Assembly: GCA_905182995.1 (NCBI GenBank)
Contig: CAJJDP010000054.1
Location: 6,964-70,963, forward strand
DNA: 64,000 bases
Source: Paramecium octaurelia
Lineage: Eukaryota > Ciliophora > Oligohymenophorea > Peniculida > Parameciidae
Reading direction: 5' to 3'
Below, piece by piece: positions 53,260 to 63,673 of the stretch. The first letter of the stretch is position 1. The number at the start of each line of letters is the position of its first letter. The notes below the pieces were generated by a model. It saw only the letters and a program-made list of their open reading frames with translations, did no database searches and was not told where the DNA came from. The position numbers were made by a program, and so were the translations under genes.

Positions 53260-54876
53260 ATGTTCTCACTTAATTAAATTAGAACTCCGAAGTTTTTATA
53301 TTGCTTGAGAAACTATAGAGTGAAGAATTAAATTTTAGTGATTTAACTTTTAATATTTACTGTGATTATTGCCTTTTTGACCATAGCCTTGGTGATTAAT
53401 AGAGTAATAATTGAATCTGTAATTGAGAAGGTTTCATTTTAGTTGTTATAAAACATTAATCAAAAGGCTCTATTTAAATAATCAGCTTATTTGGAATACT
53501 AAACCTTTTTAACATTTAATTTTGGCTTCAGTCTGCTTAATAAAATTAATAATCAAAATTTGTATTTGCTTAAGTAATAACATATCCTTCTGAGCAACAC
53601 GCCATTTAGTTGTGTTGATTACAATGTGAGATAGAGTCAGCCATTCGAATATTATCTGCCACAATTTTGTTATTATTATGCAAATCAAGTAGATTTTGCC
53701 TTAATTCCGAAAACAGAAATTGATTAGCATTTGATAATTTTGATTTAAATGTTAAACCAACAATTTTTGTTAATCAGTTATAGTGAATTGGAACCTACAA
53801 TCTATTTGACTTAATAAGGAGAAGGGTAATTTTTTGCCATAATTCCTTAAAAAATGAGATACCCTAAATATCGACCAAAGGAACGACAATGGTACAAGGA
53901 TCACATTGCTAGTCTGAACAGTAGTAATCAACCAGAGGTGGTTTCGGAGATATACAGGAATTACGAGACCCAAGAGTTCGAATTTACGCTCACAGTGTCA
54001 TTGACAGATGCATAACTACAATTTGATGGAGTCATAGCTTTGGATAGCAATTTTCAAGTGATCAAACCCAAGATCAATTATGATTAACTGAATATCTATC
54101 TGGTCGATCTGGCTGGTAGGATACTGATATCGAATGTCTATCCCTCAGTGAATTTTGTCTAGGAGATGAAGTTCTTTAATGACACTTCCATTACAGGATT
54201 CGACAACCAAGACTGGATCGAAGTTCTCAAATAGATTCTGTATCAGAATGGAGAATCTAATTGCCAATTTGCATACAAAAACTTTTGTAGACATAATAAA
54301 ATGTTTGGATAAGATCTGTTCATTCGAGGGTTTGGGATCCACAACAGATTCTATCAAATAGTGTAAGGATATTTCAATATACATTTAAGATTTGTAGATT
54401 ACAAGTTCATGTAAGAAAATGACAACGACACTCAAGAATTGAAATCGGAGTTGTTAAGTCAAGCAACTGCTCAATTGATTTATTATGTTATCTACAACAT
54501 TTCAGGGATCCTGCTTTGTTGGATAGTGATGCATTTCTTCTTGAAACCTTATTATGAGTTGACTAGATTATTTTAGTAGACAACCCAAACTAAATTTAAT
54601 CAGAAATACGAAATCGCATTGAAGAAAGTCAAAATCTTCAAGTAGAACAATCTCATTTAGACTGGACTCGATAATCTCTGTAACAAGCTATCGGAAATCA
54701 GATCAAGAAAATCAAGAGAGTGTCATTACATGGAGAATTACAAGTATCCCAAGAATTTAGCAAAACATGCTTACAAATTCAGACTTTATATCAAACTATT
54801 TCCCAAGGTACTTTGCATTCTCTATCTAGAAATCACAAATCCAACAATTAACACGGTCAATCAAATTAATTTATGA
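53260..54876 (+). CDS. double-Cache-domain membrane protein (538 aa)
   Basis: A single frame from the ATG at 53260 to TGA at 54874-54876. A transmembrane helix (about residues 25-47) is followed by a long extracytoplasmic region with the dCache signature RYPKYRPKERQWY near residue 200 (the YxxRxRPWY-type ligand-domain motif) and a second beta unit (NIYLVDLAGRILISNV). A second helix lies at about 404-428 (IYYVIYNISGILLCWIVMHF). The remaining 110 cytosolic residues begin like a HAMP/linker helix (LKPYYELTRLF) and end without any kinase or cyclase domain. In ciliates such sensors are often fused to nucleotide cyclases. This one is either a stand-alone receptor subunit or shortened. The ligand is unknown. 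Confidence 0.72.
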
Positions 54877-55055
54877 TGAGATCTTATAGATTCTGGCAGG
54901 AAACACCGATGAATTCTACTCTAAGTTGATATGATTAAATATTGTATCTAATATTTTTCAATTGAACTTACTTTTTACTCAACGTAATTGTGCAATCGAA
55001 TATTATAAACAATTATAAACAATTCAAATAATATTGACAACCAATTATTTCTCCT

Positions 55056-56111
55056 ATGGATTTATTGAACCTTGTTTAACTGGCTATTGATATATCCTTA
55101 ACGAGGGATAATTATTGTGAAGAGATTAAGAAATTGCGCATAAATCTAGAGGTGTTCTGTCACACTCTAAAATAACTTGATGATTCCAATTGTCCTAATT
55201 AATTCCTAAAGGAAGCTGAATAGGAAATCCAAAAGACATATGAATGGCTCAAAAACCTCCCTCAAGAAGTGAGCATGTAATCAATCAAAAAATATTTAAC
55301 ATCATAGTTTGGATAGTGTTAAGTTTCAGATCCCTTACAACAACAAAGTAGAACAAATCAAAGAGAAGTGCAATTCCATACAGCAATTAATTACCTTATC
55401 AACAGCACTTAATGTTATTAAAAAATCCACTTCATAAATTCCATCAATTCCAAAACCACCTCTAACCATTCAACCCACTGTTACTTAAGTGGATGACATC
55501 CAAATCAATGAGAAACCTGAAAAGTACATAGTCTTGTCTGTAATTTCTGATGAGCATACTAAAACCATATTCAGAAAACACGGAGTAAATTTGCAAAACA
55601 AGCATGCCATCCATTTCAAAGACAATGAATCTGAGATTGTTGTATGCAAGATATCGAGATAAGATTACTCTCTCCTCAAAGAAGACATCTAATAAATCAA
55701 TACAATTTCATAGGATCATGCTTAGATCTTATGTCGAAAGATCGATAGGAAATAAAGGTACCCAGAGACTAAAGTAGATGAAAATAATGATTAATAAGAG
55801 TATTAAATTATGATGATCAATTTAGTGTATTTTATTCTTTGGATGACAACGTAAAGGAATTATCTAAAAATATGATAGACGAAGTCAAGTATGAATTCTA
55901 TTTAAAAATTACTGGTCGTTTGGGAGTCTTTTTGTATCGAAAGAAAGAAAACATCACAGACTTTGGCAAATAGATCTTGCCTGACACTTGGGCTAATCGA
56001 CTCCAAAATACAACAATTAAATTGGAAGACAATGATAAATTTGCAATCCTAATGAAGAAGCCTGATTATAAGGTGCCCTTGATTGCTTATTCAATAACTT
56101 ATAATATATGA
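55056..56111 (+). CDS. protein of unknown function, two introns (332 aa)
   Basis: ATG at 55056. Introns at 55277-55307 (31 nt) and 55800-55825 (26 nt) are each needed to keep frame and together give exactly 333 codons, ending in TGA at 56109-56111. Residues 1-75 are helical (coiled-coil-like EIKKLRINLEVFCHTL). The middle is Ser/Pro/Thr-rich (IPSIPKPPLTIQPTVTQ). The C-terminal half is a mixed alpha/beta region (YIVLSVISDEHTKTIFRKHG, FYLKITGRLGVFLYRKK). No signal peptide or membrane helix. Family not recognised. Confidence 0.65.
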
Positions 56112-56596
56112 ATATCATTTCTTGCCAAAATTTCATATCCAATTTTGATCTTCTGATTTTGAGTGGTTTAATTTAATTAAATTTACGTGATTTAATATCA
56201 TAATAGGATATATAAATATCTTGATTACCATTACAATAGCTTTCTGGGTTTGATTCTTTTCTTTAGGGGAATCTTCATTCATCGTCATTTTATTAAAATA
56301 ATGGCTCCAAGAAAAATTCAAAAGACCAATCCTGAAATCCTGATAGTATAGACTCTTAAGAATGGATTTAGCAATGAGCAATCATTTTAATTTTATCTCT
56401 CAAAAAAAAACTGATTCAGAAAACTTAATTTCCATTTAATCATTGAAATTTAGTTAATTAAAGTTAAATATTATTATTTCAAAATTAATATGCGTATAAA
56501 ATTAGATTGCGGTGAATAGTTTCATACGATAAGCAATAATGAGTTGAAAGAAAACACTATTTATGAGTGATAACAATTTGCTAGGACTTTATCCGA
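56112..56596. other. intergenic region with weak minus-strand ORF
   Basis: 485 bp. On the minus strand an ATG near 56387 opens a 36-codon frame. A 22-nt GT...AG segment could join it to another 58 codons (containing MTMNEDSPKEKNQTQKA) that end near 56150. The composition is poor and no family is recognisable. It is probably not a gene, but not excluded. Confidence 0.25.
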
Positions 56597-57525
56597 ATGA
56601 GTTTAAATTGCCCATTCTCAAAATAAGATGAAAATCAATTCTAGAGTATATATGAAGTAGATAAAAATTTCAAAGACTTTTTGTAGAAAATTGAAGGGTT
56701 TAGAGATGACTATGACTTCTAAAGATTAGTAGATAAGAGCTATCAAATAAGCGGACATAGCCCCAATTATATCTATATTAATTGGAGTTCCAATCCCCTT
56801 TAGTAATATTGGCATCATAATCCCAGAGATATTTCTGGGCTATATTGCAAATGAGTATTAGATTTTTCATTATTCAAAAAATATATAAAAAGACGAAGGC
56901 TTATTTGCTCGATAAAAAATTAAGTCATGGAAAAATCAAATTGATAAGTTATCAACTTGTGCTTAGGCTATACCAATTTATGGAAGACATTCAACATCAA
57001 AGAAGTTTTATATGGAATAATTACAATGAACTCTTGATATTCCTTTTAATGATCTTCCAAAATCCTCACCTTTATATAACAACTTTATTGACTATAGAAT
57101 ATGTTAAAGACTTTTCTCTTAGGAGTGCCCCTCACATTTACATAAATCTGATTTTAATGTTTTCCGAAATTACATCTATGCTGGGATCTTTCTGGTGGCT
57201 TCATTCATACTCTATTACTACTAGAAGTAAGAGTATAAAAATAAATGCCATAAAGCAATCACTCATTTATTCTTATTTATAGTTCAGTCGTACTTCATAG
57301 TCCCATAGATAAACGAACTCTAATAAGAGTACTCTTAAACCATCAATATTCTGCATGTCCTTTGTGTATATTTATACAAAAGACATGGTTTACTTCTTGA
57401 TTCCATCACTATTAGCGACCACTTAATATGGAATTGCAATTTACATTTTCTTCATTCTATTTATGCTGTTAAAATATAGATTATAAAGCCATAATTATTT
57501 GTTTATTTGTTTTTATATCGAATGA
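56597..57525 (+). CDS. membrane protein, possibly PEX11-like (300 aa)
   Basis: The ATG at 56597 reads MSLNCPFSKQDENQFQSIYE. A 26-nt intron at 56803-56828 joins the frame to a hydrophobic second half, ending in TGA at 57523-57525 (301 codons exactly). The N-terminus has a FKDFLQKIEGFRDDYDFQRL helix. Later come two or three hydrophobic segments (LLIFLLMIFQNPHLYITTL, MFSEITSMLGSFWWLHSYS) and a C-terminal KDMVYFLIPSLL plus hydrophobic helix. The order (amphipathic N-terminus, Trp-containing segment, C-terminal IP-x-L-containing helix) recalls PEX11, which shapes peroxisomal membranes, but sequence support is thin. It could be an unrelated small membrane protein. Confidence 0.55.
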
Positions 57526-57752
57526 TATTATATTTAAAATATTTATAATTTATGTATGGTATTTTTGGAATTAAAAAAAAGTAGTATAATAATAAATTCT
57601 ATTTTTAAGCATTTGGCTGTTTCTTAGTAGTATTGGATTTTCAGCAAAGATCTAGATTAATTGTGAAATGTACAAATTTAGTTTTTAAATGTTCTTATAA
57701 TCCTGTTTAATAGGTTTAATTTGGTTTTAATTAAAATTAACACGTTTCAAAG

Positions 57753-58906
57753 ATGCTTAGAAAAGAATTGTAATTGTTGATAGCTGTGGGAGGAATTTAC
57801 TTCTGCTACTTCAAAGTGGGTCTTATTCAAGAGGATTTGTAAATTATGTGATTATTCGCCAGATTCAAGAGCAATTTTGGTACTATGGATTTTCCATCAC
57901 CGAAATTTGAGTTTTCGTCAGTACTAATCTTTTTGCAGATGCTAATATACAATTTATTGTGTTTGGTGATGATTTTGAAAAATAAAGTCAGTTTTGTTTG
58001 CACAATAAAGGAAGGAGCATATTTAGGATTGTTAAACTTTTCATCGATGATTGGTGCATTGACTGCATTATAGTACGTGAGTTTTCCTCTTCAAGCCTTG
58101 GTGAAAAGCTGCAAGTACATATTCCTCATAATTATAATTGAATCCTGTCTGTACTGGTAGTCGGATTGGTTTTGGGCAATTAGAAATTCACAAAGCAGCA
58201 AATACTTTGTGGTTTGATCATCACTGTGGGAATCTATGCATTTAATGTGAGCGAGGGCAGTAAATCCAATAAGACTTCATCGATCTTCGGAATTGTTTTA
58301 TTGATAACTTCTTTGTTCTCCGATGGGTGTCTAGCAACTTTGTAGAGCAAATTTAAAGTAAAGAAATTGGGACAATGGGAAATGGGATTCCACATTAGTC
58401 TCTGGAGTTTCATAGGCTCAATTATCTACACACTGATACAAGGCAAGTTCATTCAGTTCTTGAGTTACATTCAATAATACCCACAAGTTATTCCAGAAAT
58501 ACTGTTTTTGACTATCTACTCAGTGTTGGGCCAAGTCTTCATCTTTTATTGCATTAGGTAAATGTGAGACTAGAATTTAAGTTGCTTCTCTCCACGAGTG
58601 TTAAGTGTTGTAACAACAACAAGGAAGTTCTTCACTGTCCTCTTGTCCATTATGATTCACAATCACGAGGTCGATTAGGTACAATGGATTGGCATAAGTT
58701 TGGTTGCCTTGGGAGTGGCATGGGAATTATTTATGGTAAGGATGTATTTCAATATTCGTTAGGGAATGAGTTCCAGAATCCCAGCTGAGAAGAAGAAGGG
58801 TTCATATATAAAGGTTCCTTATGAAGAAGAGAAGAAGGACGAAGAAACCAATGGATATCATAATAAGGAGCATAAAAATGATCACAAACACAATCATCAC
58901 CATTGA
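57753..58906 (+). CDS. SLC35B-type nucleotide-sugar/PAPS transporter (359 aa)
   Basis: ATG at 57753, TGA at 58904-58906. Introns at 57839-57862 (24 nt), 58115-58140 (26 nt, non-canonical end) and 58558-58581 (24 nt) give 360 codons. UAA-transporter landmarks include YFKVGLIQEDL, GALTALQYVSFPLQALVKSCK, SDGCLATLQSKFK and LSVVTTTRKFFTVLLSIMI near the C-terminus. About ten helices. These carriers exchange nucleotide sugars or PAPS across ER/Golgi membranes. The tail is Lys/Glu-rich and then His-rich (HKNDHKHNHHH). A further 27-nt GT...AG stretch near 58736-58762 is a possible in-frame intron. The second intron must be removed to keep the family sequence (KSCK|ILSVLVVG) yet ends TTG, not TAG. This is either a rare splice site, a sequencing error, or a disabled allele. 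Confidence 0.82.
58115..58140 (+). other. 26-nt intron with GT...TG ends
   Basis: Family alignment requires the transporter frame to jump by one phase here. Removing exactly 26 nt starting at GTACAT and ending AATTG restores it and leaves an uninterrupted KSCK-ILSVLVVGLVLG. Length, AT content and 5' site are typical for the other introns in this window; only the 3' AG is missing. No AG occurs downstream until 58160, where removal would break the frame. Confidence 0.6.
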
Positions 58907-58940
58907 TAGCCTCATATTATAATTGTAATTGTATATTTTA

Positions 58941-59280
58941 TCAATTTTTTTGATTATTTTACAATTAATCAAGAAGTCTTTGCATTTTAGGAGCCCATTG
59001 TCTATTCAAGTTGCCAATTTCTTTCAACTCACCAATAGTGTTTTGTTGTTGCGTATTAGTTATGGAGAGTTTCTTCGCCAGCTTTTCCTCATCCTCCTTG
59101 ACTCTTCTGAAATGCAGAATCGAATCCTTCAGATGGCATTAAATTTGATAGAGCCCAATTGAAGCCTCATTTATGATAGTTAACATCCATTGTTTGAATG
59201 ATTGAATAACTAATGTTAAATGAGAATGTACAGTAATCAAAACGAGACATGGGAGTGTCTCCTTGAGTTGAATTATTCAT
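58941..59280 (-). CDS. BORCS8-like protein (105 aa)
   Basis: ATG at 59280; a 22-nt intron at 59210-59231 removes a frame break; TGA at 58941-58943; 106 codons exactly. The core after the intron (FKQWMLTIINEASIGLYQIQ followed by CHLKDS) matches the BORCS8 (MEF2BNB) pattern of an amphipathic helix then ANEPSVALYRLQEHV. BORCS8 is a subunit of BORC, which recruits the small GTPase ARL8 and kinesin to lysosomes. The C-terminal half is coiled coil (EDEEKLAKKL, LNRQWAPKMQRLLDQL). Its stop lies 34 bp from the convergent transporter stop, and its start 28 bp from the next gene's stop. Confidence 0.6.
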
Positions 59281-59308
59281 TAATTATAATTATAATATTT
59301 TACGAATC

Positions 59309-60447
59309 TCACTAATGCAATTTAACTAATATATCACATGAAACACCATAATGATCAGACAATTGAGTAAATTTCTGACCTTCCACAAAGAATTTCTCAA
59401 CATTCACTTATTTGATTTTGATTTATTTTGGATTACTTTGATTTTCAGGAATCAATTAGAATATGTAATCCAAACATTGTCCAGTCAACAGATCAGCTTT
59501 ATCTGTTAACTGAATCTCCAACGGTTTCTTCTAACCATTCTCCTCCTCCAAATAATCGGCATAAGTAATAAGAAACTAACCTTCTTGCTCAAGCAACAAA
59601 TTGATGAACTTATCCTTAACATTGTTTGTCATAATTGTTATTAGAGCATCGTACTCTTGATACCTTTGGGGATTGCCTAATTGTTATTGTAAAATTGGAA
59701 ATTATTTCAACACTTCATTAGGATATCCTTACTCATACCTGCTATCGATATTGTAATCCCCCACCAATAGAATCAAATCATTCTCCTATGCCTATTACTA
59801 CTCAAGTGTTGAATGCACAAATTTCTTAAAACAATACAATTAATCAATCCTAGTGGACACCGTTGCTCTCTTCCAATAGATTATGATTCATTACCACATT
59901 AGATTCTTTTCCAACATAACTGGCTTGCAAGTGCGTATTGAACAGATGCAACATCTATCCATTAACCAAAATCTTTGTATACAATACTCCCTTATTAGAG
60001 AGATTATCAGATAAGATCCCATACGGAAATTCTTTAAATTCGTGATAGAGGATTGGATATCTAGAGATGATGAGTATAAATGATTTAACCTGCTCAGAGT
60101 GACTAATCCCCCGTCAACCATTTGACTAGAGAAAAAACTAGGACTGGGACTAACTGCTTAATAAGTGAAGCCAAGCTTGAATGCTTTATGTTTTAGAATA
60201 GATTTTCTCGAATTTAAGAACCCAAACACTTCTTACAGACACACTATATCAAAACTAATTATTTGGATGTAGAAAATTACTTCATCAATTCTTTAATGAT
60301 TAATTGGCATCTCTCATTTTTGTAGTCGTCTCCATTATTATTTACAACGGGTGGTCTAAGAAAAGTATTGTAAGTCAATATCTTGATGATATCCTTCTCG
60401 GGGATTTGCTCAAAACTCAAAGGAACCTATTCTGAATTAGAAGACAT
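59309..60447 (-). CDS. neutral-sphingomyelinase-like EEP phosphodiesterase (352 aa)
   Basis: ATG at 60447. Introns at 60255-60280 (26 nt), 60061-60089 (29 nt) and 59870-59894 (25 nt) give 353 codons, TGA at 59309-59311. All endonuclease/exonuclease/phosphatase catalytic motifs are present in order: TYNTF (Asn), CLQEVF (metal-binding Glu), LFNTHLQAS (His), VGDYNIDS (Asp, Asn), and LSDHYGV (Asp-His at the end). The LQEVF and FNTHLQA forms and a GILSDNLSNKGVLYTKI beta segment favour the neutral sphingomyelinase branch (phosphocholine release from sphingomyelin) over nucleases. No membrane helix seen; the enzyme is probably cytosolic-face. It is the third gene of a closely packed minus-strand cluster. 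Confidence 0.82.
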
Positions 60448-60476
60448 TAATAAATTAATTATAATACACTCAGTGT

Positions 60477-61556
60477 TCAGAATTTTACACAAAATAATGA
60501 ACAACCTTAACCATCGCGTTTCCTATTGATTTCCTTCTTGGCTTAGGTTGGCAAATTGCTTTAGTACATTTTCTGTTCTCCAATATGATCTAGAATAGTC
60601 AGATTATCAAATTTCAATGATAATTCAAACACCCTCTTGATGGGGACACTCCCTTTACTATGAAGCAGTTCCTTAATTGATTTATACACCTCTGAATCCT
60701 GGGTTTCAGCTGCAATTCCTATATCATTGTGATTTGCTCCTTCCACTTTGATAAATGCAAATAAATTCTAGCAGCATTTCGATAGTTGCTCCGAATGATT
60801 GATCTTTATTATGTTGTCCTTGGTTCCATGGAAGATCAAGACTGGAGCAGTGATTTTGTTGATGATGGCTTGATTTGAAAACTTATCATGTTCTGAGTAA
60901 AAAGAATTGCGGTTGTCTATAATTCTACCCAACGAGGCCAATGGAGCTTGTAGAATGATTCCAGAAAGTTAGAATTGCGTTGCTACATCAACTGTTGGAT
61001 AAGAACCAATGGAGAATCCCCACAAAAATATATGATCGTACTGATGTTAAGCCAGAGCCACTACATTGCAGAGGTCTCTTGATATCCCCAATCTATTAGA
61101 TAACAAAAAATACTCCGATGGTTTCATTGTTTGTTTTGTGATTCCATATCCCGAGTAATCATAACACATCACATCTACCTAATACAACTCACAAATCTTA
61201 GAGCCCCATCTAGATGTGAGGGTTAAATCCATTGCATTGCTGTGAGATAGGATGACGACCCTATCAGAATTGCAAGAATAATGAATTATCGGAACATACG
61301 AGACAATTACATTATTTTCCACCTCCTTTAAAATGGAAACCCTGTACTGGAGATTGCACAACTTATTCAAGTTGACCCAGTGGCTATTCAGTTCCACGCT
61401 GAACTCTAAACCATTAAAATCTGAGCTATTTTTAATATGATAATTTGGTTTAGGAGGCTAAAAAATGAGATTATGTTCAATGACTTCTGCCAAACCAAAT
61501 TTATTTATTAATGACATCTTCCAAGACTCTCTAACTTGCTTATTAGTGTTCTACAT
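60477..61556 (-). CDS. ABHD17-like alpha/beta hydrolase (359 aa)
   Basis: A single exon ending in TGA at 60477-60479. Two in-frame ATGs are possible: 61556 (359 aa) and 61517 (346 aa, starting MSLINKFGLAEVIEHN). The upstream one is listed because the frame stays open. FQPPKPNYH near the start, LSHSNAMDL, MCYDYSGYGIT and the nucleophile elbow WGFSIGSYP (GxSxG) are typical of the ABHD17/FAM108 family, which removes palmitate from membrane-bound proteins in animals. HGTKDNII supplies the Asp and GANHNDI the His. The C-terminal 70 residues are a helical extension. No signal peptide. It lies 29 bp upstream of the sphingomyelinase-like start on the same strand. Confidence 0.8.
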
Positions 61557-61585
61557 GCGAATTATAATATAAATATAATTTTTTA

Positions 61586-62180
61586 TCACTTTTTTTAAGT
61601 CAATATGTCCTTGATCAATTTAAACATCGAATCAATATTACTGTTCTACACAACCGACACCTCTATACATCGATAGGATCTCCGATTTGCCCAATCTTAG
61701 CCTTCGTTCTCTTAGATGTTCCTCCTATCCTGCTTATTGTAAACAACCAATATTGGTATTTTAGTAGCTCCAACACGATTGGCTTCTTTAATTCACTCAT
61801 CCAGACTGTCCAAAGTCTTATGATACGCCAAATCAAAGACCAAGATCATCATATCGGCATCCTAATAAAACTCTTATCTGATATTCCGAAAATTTAGATT
61901 ATCCACTAAAATCAAACAAGCTTAACTTCCAAGTATTTAATTAATATAACTTACAGTTATATTTGAAGATGCCTGTCCATGTCTCAAATCAATAGCTATT
62001 ATTTAATAGTATTTCTCAGAGAAATTGCAATTGATGTATCTGTCCAAAACTGATGTCTTACCCACAGATATATCATTAAGTATTAAAATTTTATAATCCT
62101 AACTATGGTCTTCATTTTTGGTCACCTTGATCGACTCTATTATAAAGCGTAAATTCAACTTACCTAGTTCTTGTCCTCAT
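61586..62180 (-). CDS. degenerate Rab/ARL-like small GTPase (189 aa)
   Basis: The ATG at 62180 (MRTRTR) is joined by a 25-nt intron (62135-62159) to a frame that ends in TGA at 61586-61588; 190 codons exactly. Ras-superfamily order is clear: YKILILNDISVGKTSVLDRY (G1), FYQDADMMILVFDLAYHKTL, IPILVVYNKQD (G4, NKxD) and EVSV (G5). Two motifs are damaged: the first P-loop Gly is Asn (NDISVGKTS for GDSGVGKTS), and the switch II DxxG is replaced by VDNLNFR. No C-terminal prenylation Cys (it ends ILTQKK). It may bind nucleotide weakly or act as a pseudo-GTPase. The exact 3' splice site is uncertain (two overlapping AGs). Confidence 0.68.
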
Positions 62181-63330
62181 AAGAATAAATATCAAAATAA
62201 AGGAGATATTAAATTAACACCAAACATTTTTTTTTATGAGAAAAATCTCTATAAATAGATTAATTGAATAAAGAATACATTCTAGTGTGGCAAGGTGTAA
62301 TTGTAATGCTTAATAAAGTGAGATAAATTATGAAAATCGAATTGTCAGGAAATAGATTAAAAACTATTTTATTTTTTGGTCTGACAAATGAAAATGGTTA
62401 AATATCCCTCAATATTAAACGGTGTATCAAGTAGAATAATCAACTCTAACCTATTCTAAGTTAAGATAAAGATAATGTAATTTAATTCTCAACATCAATT
62501 TAATTGTTAAATGAAAATTATGTTAATTTTAATTTATGATAGTATTTTCTTTAATAATTGTTGCTATCTTAAAAATACTTTAATTATTATTTTATGATTT
62601 TTTGTTTCTATTTCATTCTACTTTACATTATTCAAACTCTAAAGCATATTGGATTTTAAAGTAGATTTTTATTGTCACTAAAATTAACAAGTTTATTTTA
62701 TGACATTTAAGAGTTTTCATTTATATCAAGATTTGCTATTATAAGATTAGATGCATAATAAAGTATGATAATTAAATTTGATATTGTATATGTGATTACA
62801 ATATTCTAAAATTCCCTTAAAAAGTACATATATATTTTAAGTTCTTTGACTTTTTCAATAATAATGCATTAGAATTTTTCTACTAATCTAATTCTTAAAT
62901 ATATATTTTTAGCTTCAAACACATTAATGAAATTCGATCTGCGTGTCTTATTATGAAACTAAGTTGACTTGTCTTATGAAAAAGATAGGTTAAAAAATAA
63001 TTTTCCTTCATTATGATTGCAAAAGGAAGATCAAACTAGAAAACGAAAGTAGAATGCATTTTAATTCATACTCTTCTTGCATGTTAAATTGAATTAGTAT
63101 AGAAAAATATTTCAGTGTTTTATAAAAATGCTTAAATTTATTTTAATTTACTTAAAATACTTAATAAAGAATATACAAGTAAAATTGATATAGGGATAGA
63201 AAGAAAGAATAATCAATAAAAATGGATGCAAAGACTTTTTTGGTGATTCCAGCATACGAATATTCATGTAAAATGCTATGGAAGAGTTGAAAGAAAATCC
63301 AAGTAATATTGATTTTTCTTTTTGATGGTT
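62181..63330. other. AT-rich intergenic region, no gene seen
   Basis: 1.15 kb with stops in every frame, long A/T runs, and no intron-joined frame found. It contains the upstream region of the small GTPase gene and the 3' end of the 99-aa gene. Confidence 0.4.
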
Positions 63331-63630
63331 TCAGTTGTAACATTCTGATTCAGTTTTATCATTTAATTCAACTAAAGTATTCTATAAAATTTAGTACTTA
63401 GCAGTAAAATGCTTTTAGTATTCACGTAATAAAAAATTCCTGGATAATTAATAAGATTTATCAAAATCGTTTTTTTAGCATTTTTAAATCATTTTGGTTA
63501 GATGATTATTGATTTAATAAAATAAACCTAATCTCCACTCTCTCTTCTTCCAATACATGTAATCTACCGACTTTCTTGGAGTCTAACCAAGTACTAGTTT
63601 ATCATAACCCTAGACTTTCTATAAACTCAT
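63331..63630 (-). CDS. small basic hypothetical protein (99 aa)
   Basis: ATG at 63630 and TGA at 63331-63333 give 100 codons, intronless. The sequence is rich in Lys, Arg, Tyr and Gln (TPRKSVDYMYWKKREWRLG) and looks like a compact soluble helical protein. No family recognised. Its start lies 43 bp from the divergent start at 63674, so the two share a promoter region. Confidence 0.5.
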
Positions 63631-63673
63631 TGTATGTTTGCCTAGTAATAATTAACTGAATTTCCTTTTGAAA

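Noticed and set aside
61925..61955. Intron in the middle of the small GTPase gene beginning GTAAGT
   Set aside because: The frame reads through it without a break into the FYQDADMMILVFDL segment, and removal would destroy the frame.
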